This document shows, in pieces, positions 17,642-25,586 of a stretch of DNA of 64,000 nucleotides. Both the position numbers and the translations under genes were made by a program. This stretch comes from JACVRW01 sp963837445 (GTDB taxonomy: Bacteria; Actinomycetota; Thermoleophilia; Solirubrobacterales; Thermoleophilaceae), in NCBI GenBank assembly GCA_963837445.1, contig CAWINK010000001.1:149189-213188 (forward strand). The letters run 5' to 3'. Each line of letters opens with the position of its first letter. The stretch's first letter is position 1. The notes below the pieces were generated by a model. The model was not told the origin of the DNA and made no database searches. It saw only the letters and a list, made by a program, of their open reading frames with translations.

Positions 17642-18619
17642 TCAACGGCGGCCAGCTGCGCTCCGCGCCGCGGCCACCGCGGCGAGTGTCTCGAGGATGC
17701 AACGGTGCGCGGCCAGCGCGGTGATGTCAGCGTGGTCGTAGGGCGGAGCCAGCTCGACGACGTCCATGCCGATGAGCGGCACAGCCGACGCGAGCGTCCG
17801 AAGCGCGCGGAGCAACTCGCGCGTAGTAAGCCCTCCAGGCTCGGGTACGCCGGTGCCCGGCGCGTAAGCCGGGTCGAGCACGTCGACGTCGACCGAGACG
17901 TATACCGGACATCCCAGTGGTCGCAGCTCGTCGATCACGTCCTCCAGAACGGCGTCGATGCCGGCGCGGTCGATGTCGTCCGTCGTATGCCACCGGATCC
18001 CAGCCGCGCGCATCCAATCGAAGACGGGCGGCCCGGGCCAGTATCCCCGCAGGCCGATCTGCCACAGCCGGCTGCCGTCCAAGCGCCCTTCGTCGATGAG
18101 CATCCTGATCGGGTTGCCGTGCGTCAGCCGCCCGCCGTAGACCTCGCCGGTGTCGGCGTGGGTGTCGAATTGCACAACGCAGAATCCGTCGACGCCCAGT
18201 CGATCGCTGACCGCCGTGAGGGTTGGGTACGCCAATGAATGGTCGCCACCGAGTACGACGGGGATCGCCCCGGCCTCCAGCACCTCCGCGACGCGTTCGC
18301 GCACCTGCACGATCTGACCCTCCAGATCGGCCGGCTTCGGCTCGATGTCGCCGTAGTCCACGATCCGCAGGTCGGCGATCGGATCGGCGCCCAGCCCCAT
18401 ATGCGGTCGGCTGGATGCTGTGTTCGGACACGCGCCGCGAATGGCGCGGGGGCCCAGGCGGGCCCCTGGGCGATTCGTGACACGACCGTCGAGCGGGACG
18501 CCCACGATGACCGCGTCCGCGCCCTGCAGATCGGCGGCCGACAGTGCGAGCGGCGTCTTGCAGAAGGTGGCGAGGCCCGAGTACGCGGGCTCGTTCGCCT
18601 GGTTCACGATCACGGCCAC
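17642..18619 (-). CDS. Ureohydrolase (agmatinase/guanidino-acid hydrolase family)
   Basis: A 325-residue Mn-dependent ureohydrolase that would split urea from a guanidino compound. All metal motifs are present: GGDHS, DTHADTG and SVDVDVLDPAYAPGTG, then PEPGG. Length and N-terminal extension fit the agmatinase/guanidinobutyrase group rather than arginase; substrate cannot be read from sequence. The open frame starts GTG 18619 (GTGs also at 18613 and 18607). The -10 box lies only about 10 bases upstream, so the mRNA may be nearly leaderless. It is cotranscribed with the aminotransferase downstream. Confidence 0.88.
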   Translation of the reverse strand: MAVIVNQANEPAYSGLATFCKTPLALSAADLQGADAVIVGVPLDGRVTNRPGARLGPRAIRGACPNTASSRPHMGLGADPIADLRIVDYGDIEPKPADLEGQIVQVRERVAEVLEAGAIPVVLGGDHSLAYPTLTAVSDRLGVDGFCVVQFDTHADTGEVYGGRLTHGNPIRMLIDEGRLDGSRLWQIGLRGYWPGPPVFDWMRAAGIRWHTTDDIDRAGIDAVLEDVIDELRPLGCPVYVSVDVDVLDPAYAPGTGVPEPGGLTTRELLRALRTLASAVPLIGMDVVELAPPYDHADITALAAHRCILETLAAVAAARSAAGRR

Positions 18620-18628
18620 GCCGTTAAA

Positions 18629-18657
18629 AAGGTAGTTGCGTCAGCTAATTCAGTCAA
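18629..18657 (-). promoter_or_regulatory. Promoter for ureohydrolase-aminotransferase (TTGACT-N17-TACCTT)
   Basis: On the minus strand the -35 TTGACT (18652-18657) and -10 TACCTT (18629-18634) are 17 bases apart. The spacer carries TAGCTGACGCAACTA, a partial dyad (TAG-TG-CA-CTA). The segment is closely similar to the promoter at 61090-61118. Confidence 0.6.
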
Positions 18658-18678
18658 GTCTCTAACTTCAACACAGCA

Positions 18679-19671
18679 TCAGGTGACCACGGGCCGAGCC
18701 ACCACCGCGGGATTGACCACGTGGCTCGGCGAGCGGCCGCTCAACATGTCGTCGACGGCGCGCACGACGCTCCAGCCCGTCCGGCTGAGCGCGTCGACCG
18801 TCGTCCCGCCCATGTGGGGCGTGCATAGCGCGTTCGGCAATGACAGCAGCGGGTGGTCGCGGGGCGGCGGTTCCTCCGCGAACACGTCCGTCGCGGCGCA
18901 TCGCAAACGGCCGGAGTGCAGCGCTGCGGCTAGGGCCTCCTCGTCCACCACCCCGCCGCGCGACAGGTTCACGACTGCGGCGTGCGGCGGCAGGCGTGCC
19001 AACTCGGGGGCGCCGATCAGGCCGCGGGTCGAGTCGTTGAGCGGCACGTGCAGGCAAGCCACGTCCGCGGCCGCCAAGAGCTCGTCCAGCGCCAGCGCCG
19101 CGGTCACCCCGTCCGATTCGATGTCCGCGGGCAACCTCGCCGGGTCGTACGCGATGACCGTGGCCCCGAGCGCTCGACAGGCCTGCCCTACGCGCTGTCC
19201 GATCCGGCCCCAGCCCACGACTCCGATCGTCCGGGACGAGAGTTCCCAGCCGATCAAGCCTGCTGACTCGGTGGCGACGACGAGAGAGCCGTCGATCCGA
19301 GTCGACCGCAGCCACTCCGCTGCGGCGATCACGGGCCGCAGCATCAGCAGGATCAGCGTCAAGGACAGCTCGGCGACCGCATCCCCGCTGGCTCCAGGAC
19401 AGTTCGTGACCACGATGCCGAGGCGTGTGGCCGTTTCGACGTCGATGTTGTCCGTTCCGCTGCCGTACTTGGCTATCACGCGCAGGCGGGTCGCAGCGGA
19501 GAGGAGCTCGGCGTCGACCGGCGTGGTCCGGACGATCATCCCGTCGCAGTCCGCGATGTCCACCTCGCCCGGATAGCTCAGCTCGCAGCGGCCGCGGAGC
19601 CAGGCCTCGGCCTCGGGGTCGATGGCGTCCGCTATCAGCACCCGGGGGCGAGGGTTCTGCCCCTCAGCCAC
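18679..19671 (-). CDS. D-2-hydroxyacid dehydrogenase (phosphoglycerate-dehydrogenase-like)
   Basis: A 330-residue NAD-linked D-2-hydroxyacid dehydrogenase. The Rossmann motif is GVVGWGRIGQRVG. The catalytic Arg lies in NLSRGGVVDEEAL, the Glu in DVFAEEPPP and the His in TPHMGG. It would reduce or oxidise a 2-oxo/2-hydroxy acid and lacks the ACT domain of biosynthetic SerA. GTG 19671 overlaps the permease stop by 8 bases, so it is the last gene of the HpaB-ABC operon. It may act on the acid made by the aldehyde dehydrogenases. Confidence 0.88.
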   Translation of the reverse strand: MAEGQNPRPRVLIADAIDPEAEAWLRGRCELSYPGEVDIADCDGMIVRTTPVDAELLSAATRLRVIAKYGSGTDNIDVETATRLGIVVTNCPGASGDAVAELSLTLILLMLRPVIAAAEWLRSTRIDGSLVVATESAGLIGWELSSRTIGVVGWGRIGQRVGQACRALGATVIAYDPARLPADIESDGVTAALALDELLAAADVACLHVPLNDSTRGLIGAPELARLPPHAAVVNLSRGGVVDEEALAAALHSGRLRCAATDVFAEEPPPRDHPLLSLPNALCTPHMGGTTVDALSRTGWSVVRAVDDMLSGRSPSHVVNPAVVARPVVT

Positions 19672-20500
19672 GCGGTCGGTACCTCAGGAGCCACCCTTCG
19701 GCGGTCGCGACCACCGCGTTGATCGCGATTCCGAGGATGCCGGCGATGGCGAGGATCCCGTACGCGGTCGCGGCGTCGAACGTTCGCTGCGCATTCGAGA
19801 TCAGGCCGCCGAGGCCCGGTACCTGGGTGATGATCTCGACCAGAAGCACGATGATGAGTACGAGCGGCGCGGCAACCCGGATGCCGAGGATGATCGACGG
19901 CACGAGCGAGGGCAACAGCACCTTCCAGAAGCGCTGAAGCCGCGACAGATGCAAGGAGCGCGCGACGTCGGTAAGCAACGGGCTCTGTGAACGCAGCGAT
20001 GCGCGCACCTGGAGCAGGATGGGCCAGACCGCGGAGAAGACAACCACGATGAGCTTCATCCGCTCCGTGTATCCGGCGAACAGCACAGCCACCGGCACGA
20101 CGGCCGCCGCCGGCATGAACCTGCAGTAGTCGAGGAACGGGCCGAGCATCCGGTCGAGGAAACGCGACAGCCCGATCACGATTCCGAGCAACGCCCCGAT
20201 CACCGAGGCGAGGAGGAGCGCGTACACGAAGGTCTCCAGGGTGGCGCCCAACGCCGGCCATAGCACTCCCCCCTGAGCCAGGTCGCGCACCGCCTGCCAC
20301 CACAACGACGGCTGCGGGAAGTAGGACGACTCGCCGTGCTCGACCAGCTCCCACAGCCCCAGCAGCAGGATCAGTGGGAGGAGGCCGCGCAGCGGCGGAA
20401 CCCCACTGCTCGTGTGGTGGCGGCGGCGGCGCAGCGCGCGCAGTGGAAGCGGCTTCGTCGCGCGGGCGGGCTCGAGCTGGGCGGGCAGGCCGGCGCTCAC
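19664..20500 (-). CDS. ABC importer permease (SsuC/TauC type)
   Basis: A 278-residue inner-membrane permease with about six helices and the cytoplasmic coupling (EAA-like) loop in ARSLHLSRLQRFWKVLLPSLVPSII. It pairs with the second permease and ATPase directly upstream; starts and stops overlap by 4 bases (GTG 20500). The SsuBC/TauBC/NrtBC group imports organosulfonates, nitrate, pyrimidine precursors and aromatics, so the substrate is not fixed. The N-terminal 35 residues are basic and likely cytoplasmic. Confidence 0.85.
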   Translation of the reverse strand: MSAGLPAQLEPARATKPLPLRALRRRRHHTSSGVPPLRGLLPLILLLGLWELVEHGESSYFPQPSLWWQAVRDLAQGGVLWPALGATLETFVYALLLASVIGALLGIVIGLSRFLDRMLGPFLDYCRFMPAAAVVPVAVLFAGYTERMKLIVVVFSAVWPILLQVRASLRSQSPLLTDVARSLHLSRLQRFWKVLLPSLVPSIILGIRVAAPLVLIIVLLVEIITQVPGLGGLISNAQRTFDAATAYGILAIAGILGIAINAVVATAEGWLLRYRPRG

Positions 20501-21282
20501 TGGCCTCCTGTCCTCATTCCTGCCGCGGCCGTCGGGACCAACAGCCGGGCGAGCAGTAGGAAACCCGCGTTCAGGGCAAGTCCAAGCGCCCCGACCAGCA
20601 CGACGTAGGAGAACATCTGCGCAGGCTGGAGCGAGTTCTGTGCGGCGATCAGCCCGTGCCCCATGCCCGCCGGGTTTCCGATCATCTCCGCCACCAGCGT
20701 GAGCGCCAGCGACAAGGTCAGGGCGAACTGGAGCCCGACGAGCAGGTACGGCATGGTCGTCGGGAGGACCACGCGCCAGATCCGGGCGCCGCGACCGAGC
20801 CGCAGCATGCGCGCGAGGTCGTCATGCAGCGGGGTGACCGCCCGCGCGCCGTAGACGGTGTTGACGATGATCGGCCAGATGCTCACGTAAACGACCACGA
20901 GCAGTTCGGTCTTCACCGAAAAACCGAGGAGAAGGACAGCTACCGGGACGAACGAGATGGCCGGAAGCGCGCGGAGAAACTCGACGCTCGCCATCGAGTA
21001 CCGCCACAGGCTGAGCGACAGACCGAGGGCCAGCCCCACTGCCACGCCAAGCACGCCGGCGATCGCCCATCCGAGAAGGGTCACGTAGGTCGTGTGCCAG
21101 ACGTCTGCCGGGAGCGTTCCCGCCTCGATCAGATCGCCCGTTGCCCTAACGATCTCGACGGGCGACGCCAGGAAGTCCGACGTGATGGCACCCGTGTCCT
21201 TGGCCACCTGCCAGGCGGCCACCAGTGCCACCAGGAACAGCACCCCCTCCACGTTCAGCCCTCGCAACCGAGCTGTCATCAC
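20497..21282 (-). CDS. ABC importer permease (SsuC/TauC type), second subunit
   Basis: A 261-residue permease paralogous to its downstream neighbour. The coupling loop is LARMLRLGRGARIWRVVLPTTMPYLLVGLQ, with flanking helices such as FVPVAVLLLGFSV. The start codon in the open frame is GTG 21282 followed directly by ATG 21279, overlapping the ATPase stop. Two different permeases plus one ATPase imply a heterodimeric channel. Confidence 0.85.
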   Translation of the reverse strand: MMTARLRGLNVEGVLFLVALVAAWQVAKDTGAITSDFLASPVEIVRATGDLIEAGTLPADVWHTTYVTLLGWAIAGVLGVAVGLALGLSLSLWRYSMASVEFLRALPAISFVPVAVLLLGFSVKTELLVVVYVSIWPIIVNTVYGARAVTPLHDDLARMLRLGRGARIWRVVLPTTMPYLLVGLQFALTLSLALTLVAEMIGNPAGMGHGLIAAQNSLQPAQMFSYVVLVGALGLALNAGFLLLARLLVPTAAAGMRTGGQ

Positions 21283-22097
21283 TCTCCCCGAAGCGCCAGA
21301 TATGCCTCGTGCCGAAGCCGCAGGTACTCCGGCAGCTCCTTCGTCGTGATCTGGTGGCGCGGCCGCGGGAGTGGAACCTCGAGCTCGCGTGTGATGCGGG
21401 CCGGCTCGTCGGCCAGGACGAGTACGCGGTCGCTGAGGTAGACCGCCTCCTCGATGTCATGGGTCACGAACACGATCGTCGCGCCGGTGACGGCGTGTAC
21501 CGATTGGAGCTCGTCCTGGAGCTGTTCCTTTGTCATCGCATCGAGTGCGCCGAATGGCTCGTCCATGAGAAGGACCTCCGGCTCCATCGCCAACGCGCGA
21601 GCGATCTGCACCCGCTGCTGCATCCCGCCGGAGAGCCGCCACGGGTAGTCACGCGCGCGATCGCCGAGGCCCACCAGCTCGAGAACCTCGCGGCAGCGCC
21701 GCTTGCGCTCCTCTGGCGGCAGCGATCCTTCGAGGCCGAGACTGACGTTCTTCTCGACCGTCCGCCAGGGGAGTAGTGAGCCGCGGTAATCCTGGAAGAC
21801 GAGCATTACGCCCTGCGGCGGCTCCCTCACGTCCCGTCCGCGGTACTGCACGACCGAGCCGCTCTCGGCGCGTTCCAGGCCTCCCAAGACGCGCAGTAGC
21901 GTCGACTTCCCCGTGCCGGACTGCCCAACGATCGAAACGAACTCGCCCTGGGCCACGCTGAACCCGACGTTGTCGAGCACTCGGTGCGGCCCGGCCGCTG
22001 TCTCGAACTGCAGGCTCACGTCACGGCACTCGAATACCGGCGCCGCGGATGCAGCTCCCGAATCGGGCTGAGTCAACGCTTGTGGCCTCCCCGCCAC
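21279..22097 (-). CDS. ABC importer ATPase (SsuB/TauB type)
   Basis: A 272-residue ATPase with Walker A GQSGTGKST, a Q-loop (LVFQDYRGSLLPW), the signature LSGGMQQRVQIARAL, Walker B VLLMDEPFGALD and the H-loop FVTHDIEEAVYL. It would power import through the two downstream permeases. Start GTG 22097 lies 4 bases after the aldehyde dehydrogenase stop. No binding protein is in the operon; candidates are the signal-less protein at 12279 and the lipoprotein at 60021. Confidence 0.92.
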   Translation of the reverse strand: MAGRPQALTQPDSGAASAAPVFECRDVSLQFETAAGPHRVLDNVGFSVAQGEFVSIVGQSGTGKSTLLRVLGGLERAESGSVVQYRGRDVREPPQGVMLVFQDYRGSLLPWRTVEKNVSLGLEGSLPPEERKRRCREVLELVGLGDRARDYPWRLSGGMQQRVQIARALAMEPEVLLMDEPFGALDAMTKEQLQDELQSVHAVTGATIVFVTHDIEEAVYLSDRVLVLADEPARITRELEVPLPRPRHQITTKELPEYLRLRHEAYLALRGE

Positions 22098-22101
22098 GCT
22101 C

Positions 22102-23535
22102 TTAGGACTCGTTGAGGATCAGCGCCCGCGGGTCGGTGAAATCTTCCATCGCCGCGCGTACGCCCTCCCGGCCGACGCCCGAGTCCTTCCAGCCCCCGTA
22201 GGGCAGCGCGTCCGAACGGTACGACGGGCCATCGCCCACGATGACGGTGCCGACCACGAGCTCGCGGTGCGCGCGCATGGCGAGCCCTATGTCGCTGGTA
22301 AATATGCCGGCCTGCAGTCCGTAGCGGGAGTCGTTGACGCGCTCGAATGCCTCGTCGATGTCGTCGTAGGTGGCCAGCGCGACCACGGGCCCGAATGCTT
22401 CGTCACACCACACGCGCGCGCTGGGCTCGCCGCCCGCAAGCACGGCCGGCGCGATCGCGTTCCCTTCGCGCTCGCCTCCGCAGAGCAAGCGAGCGCCCCT
22501 CTGCTGTGCCTCCTCGATCCACTCCTCGACGCGACTCGCGGCCGCGTCGTTGACCAGAGGCCCGACCATCGTCTCGGGGTCGCTTGGATCGCCCATACGC
22601 AACCCGCGTGCCAGTTCGACGAGCGCATCGGTGAACTCGGCCTCTATGGAGCTGTGCACGAAGACGCGCTGGGTCGAGATGCAGGTCTGCCCGGCTTGGA
22701 TGAACGCCCCGATCGCGAGGTTCTGAGCCGCCTTTGACACGTCGGCGTCCGCGTGGACGATCGCGCCCGCGTTGCCGCCGAGCTCCAGTAGGACCCGCTT
22801 ACGAGGGACGGACGCCTTGATCTCCCATCCCACCTGGGAGCCGGTGTAGGAGACGATCGGCAGTCGGGGGTCGCGCACGAGCGCATCCAGGACCTCGCCG
22901 TGGGGAACCGGAACCACGCTCAAGCTGCCAGCCGGCAGATCGGTCTCTGCGACGATCTCAGCCAGGCGCAGCGCCGTAAGCGGGGTCTGCGGAGCCGGCT
23001 TCAAGATGATCGGCGCACCGACGGCGATCGCCGGCGCCACCTTGTGTGAGACGAGGTTCATCGGAAAGTTGAACGGGGTGATCCCGAGGACGGGCCCGAT
23101 CGGGAACCGCCGCACGAGCCCGAGGCGCCCGGAGCCAACGGGGTCCTCGTCGAGACGGACCAACTCGCCGCCGAAGCGCTTCGCCTCCTCTGCCGCGCGT
23201 TGGAAGTTCACGGCGCCACGCGCGGCCTCGATTTGCGCCCACCGGATCGGCTTCCCGCTCTCGGCGGAAATCATCTGGGCGAACGCCTCGCGCTCGTCGT
23301 GGATCCGCCGTGCGATCAGGCTCAGCGCGCTCGCGCGGGCGTGCGCCGGCAGCGCGGCCGTTTCCTGGAAAGCGTCGCACGCGTGCGCGATCGCCTGTTC
23401 GACATCCTCCGAGCCGGCCAGGCCGATCTCGGCAACGGGCTCGTTGTGGTACGGGGACCTGACCGTGTAGCTCTCGCCGGCAGCGCGAGCCGTGCCGGCC
23501 AGCCAGAAGGGTCGCGCGGTTTGGGTTGCGGACAT
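22102..23535 (-). CDS. NAD(P)-dependent aldehyde dehydrogenase
   Basis: This 477-residue ALDH oxidises an aldehyde to an acid. The catalytic Cys is in QAGQTCIS, the general-base Glu in LLELGGNAG, and nucleotide-binding segments are ITPFNFPMNL and SYTGSQVGWE. The GGNAG motif (instead of GGK-P) is typical of the phosphonoacetaldehyde/lactaldehyde-like subgroup. ATG 23535 follows the flavin reductase gene by 15 bases. It is the second ALDH in this operon and clearly differs from the one at 24123. Confidence 0.9.
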   Translation of the reverse strand: MSATQTARPFWLAGTARAAGESYTVRSPYHNEPVAEIGLAGSEDVEQAIAHACDAFQETAALPAHARASALSLIARRIHDEREAFAQMISAESGKPIRWAQIEAARGAVNFQRAAEEAKRFGGELVRLDEDPVGSGRLGLVRRFPIGPVLGITPFNFPMNLVSHKVAPAIAVGAPIILKPAPQTPLTALRLAEIVAETDLPAGSLSVVPVPHGEVLDALVRDPRLPIVSYTGSQVGWEIKASVPRKRVLLELGGNAGAIVHADADVSKAAQNLAIGAFIQAGQTCISTQRVFVHSSIEAEFTDALVELARGLRMGDPSDPETMVGPLVNDAAASRVEEWIEEAQQRGARLLCGGEREGNAIAPAVLAGGEPSARVWCDEAFGPVVALATYDDIDEAFERVNDSRYGLQAGIFTSDIGLAMRAHRELVVGTVIVGDGPSYRSDALPYGGWKDSGVGREGVRAAMEDFTDPRALILNES

Positions 23536-23550
23536 CGAGTGCCTCTCCGT

Positions 23551-24123
23551 CTAGACGACGCTACCCCGGTCGTGCCATGCCTTGAGCAGAGCATCGTCAG
23601 GGCCGGACAGGGAGCCAAACTGGCTCGCGAAGTAAAGCAAGGGGCGACTGCCACGCCGAAGGCTCAGCTTTTTCACGTTCCCAATGAAGATGGAGTGGTC
23701 GCCGCCGGGAAAGCGCTCGTGCACGTCGCAGACGAAATGCGCGATTGCACGGTCGAGCAGAGGGATCCCGTCGCAGTCGCTGACCTGAACGCCTGCGAAC
23801 TTGTCGACGTCCGGCGTGGCGAAGCGGCGCGCGAGGTCGGTCTGGTCCTCGCCGAGAACGTTCACTGCGAACCGCCTGCTCTCTTCGAGGGCACTGTGCG
23901 TCGGCAGCCGGTCATTGATGCAGACGAGCAGCTGAACTGGATTGACCGAGAGGGAACTCACGGCCGACGCGGTCATTCCCGCCCGTCCGTTCTGTGTCGA
24001 CGCGGTGATCACGGTGACGCCGGTCGCGAACAGCGAAATGGCCTCGCGAAACAGCTGCTGATCGACCTCCTGCAGCAGCTCGATGCGCTCGGCCCCAGCC
24101 GTCGTGGCGCCGTCGGCGGCCAT
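23551..24123 (-). CDS. Flavin reductase (HpaC-like)
   Basis: A 190-residue flavin reductase-like protein with the split-barrel flavin-binding fold: LFATGVTVITAS, GMTASAVSSLSVNPVQLLVC, FAVNVLGEDQ and DHSIFIGNVKKL. It would use NAD(P)H to make reduced FMN or FAD for the HpaB-type monooxygenase encoded in the same operon. ATG 24123 shares its A with the upstream ALDH stop (TGATG). Confidence 0.88.
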   Translation of the reverse strand: MAADGATTAGAERIELLQEVDQQLFREAISLFATGVTVITASTQNGRAGMTASAVSSLSVNPVQLLVCINDRLPTHSALEESRRFAVNVLGEDQTDLARRFATPDVDKFAGVQVSDCDGIPLLDRAIAHFVCDVHERFPGGDHSIFIGNVKKLSLRRGSRPLLYFASQFGSLSGPDDALLKAWHDRGSVV

Positions 24124-25586
24124 CAGCCGAGACCCGCCATGATGATGTTCTTCGTCTGGGTGTAGCTGAGCAGCTCGCCGAGAGAGTTCTCTTCACCGAG
24201 GCCGCTGTGCTTCTGACCCCCGAACGGGGCTCCGAATGGCCGCTCCCCGCGGCCGTTGACCCAGACGAAACCGGCCTCGACCTCGCGAGCGAGCCGAAGC
24301 GCGGAGGTCAGGTCGTTGGTCACGATGTTCGCGGTCAACCCCAGTGGCAGCGCGTTGATCCGGTTGAGCATCTCGCGCTCGTCGGTCCACGTGAGGACCG
24401 CTACGACCGGCCCGAAGATCTCCTCGTGCGCGATGCGCATCTGCTCGCCTACCCCGTCGAAGACGGTTGGCTGGACAAAAGCGCCGCGCTCGAGCCCGTC
24501 GGGAGCCTCGGGGCCACCGCACGAGAGCCTCGCCCCGTCGGCGATTCCCGTGTGTATCCAGTCGCGGACGCGGTCGCGATGACCCGCGAAGGCGAGCGGG
24601 CCTACGTCGGTGCCCTCGTCGGCCGGATCGCCGACGCGCAACTGCTCGAAGCGCGCGGTAAGCGCATCAACGAAGTCTTCCTGCCGGTCGGGATGCACGT
24701 AAACCCGCGAAGTCGAGCCGCAGGACTGCCCGGCGGTGCGTTGCAGGTTCATGCCGATGAGGGCGATGTCCGCGGCGGCCTCCGCGGGAACGTCCGGCAA
24801 GATGACGAGCGGGTTCTTACCCCCCAGCTCGAGGGTGACGACCTTGATCCCGTCTGCCGCGTCCCGAAGCACGGCGCGCCCGGTCGCAACGCTTCCCGTG
24901 AACCCGATCCGGCGCACGCGCGGATGACGGACGAGCGCAGACCCTGCGGCCGCGCCGCCGGGAACGACGTTCACCGCACCCGGCGGGAGGATGCCCTTCG
25001 CCAGTCGCGCGAGGTGCAGAGCGGACAACGGGGTTTGCTCCGCCGGCTTGAGAACGACGGCGTTGCCGGCAACGAGAGGGGCGGCAATCGCCGCGGCGGC
25101 GAACTGGAGCGGATGGTTGAACGGGATGATTCGCCCGACCACGCCGAAGGGCTCCCGGACGGTCAGCTGCAGGGAGCCGACGGGGCTCTCGACCGAGTGC
25201 CCTTTGAGCTCCGATGCGATACCGGCGAAGTAGCGCAGATATTGCACGGCGTTGACCACATCGCGGCGCATTCCGCGAATGGGGATGCCGGCATCTGCCA
25301 CGTCGATAGCGGCAAGGTCAGCCGCATTCGCCTCGACCGCGTCGGCAAGCGTCCGGACCGCGGCGGCGCGCTCGCTCCACGAAACGCGGCGCCAGTCCGC
25401 CGCCGCCGCCGCCGCGCTGTCGACAGCGGCGTCGATGTCGTCGGGGCCGGCACTCGCAACCTCGGCGATGACCTCCTCCGACGCGGGGTTGACGACCGCC
25501 TCGTACCGGTCCGCGCACGGCGGCTTGGCCCTGCCGCCGATTTCGAGTTCGTAGCGTTCTTCGAGCTGAAGGGCCGGACTAGGCAC
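24123..25586 (-). CDS. Aldehyde dehydrogenase, betaine/vanillin-aldehyde type
   Basis: A 487-residue ALDH with catalytic Cys in TAGQSCGS, Glu in TLELGGKNPL, nucleotide-binding GFTGSVATGRA and the C-terminal PFGGQKHSGLGEENS. It would oxidise an aromatic or amino aldehyde. GTG 25586 overlaps the end of the HpaB-type gene by 8 bases, so it is translated with it and may act on a product of the same route. Confidence 0.9.
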   Translation of the reverse strand: MPSPALQLEERYELEIGGRAKPPCADRYEAVVNPASEEVIAEVASAGPDDIDAAVDSAAAAAADWRRVSWSERAAAVRTLADAVEANAADLAAIDVADAGIPIRGMRRDVVNAVQYLRYFAGIASELKGHSVESPVGSLQLTVREPFGVVGRIIPFNHPLQFAAAAIAAPLVAGNAVVLKPAEQTPLSALHLARLAKGILPPGAVNVVPGGAAAGSALVRHPRVRRIGFTGSVATGRAVLRDAADGIKVVTLELGGKNPLVILPDVPAEAAADIALIGMNLQRTAGQSCGSTSRVYVHPDRQEDFVDALTARFEQLRVGDPADEGTDVGPLAFAGHRDRVRDWIHTGIADGARLSCGGPEAPDGLERGAFVQPTVFDGVGEQMRIAHEEIFGPVVAVLTWTDEREMLNRINALPLGLTANIVTNDLTSALRLAREVEAGFVWVNGRGERPFGAPFGGQKHSGLGEENSLGELLSYTQTKNIIMAGLG

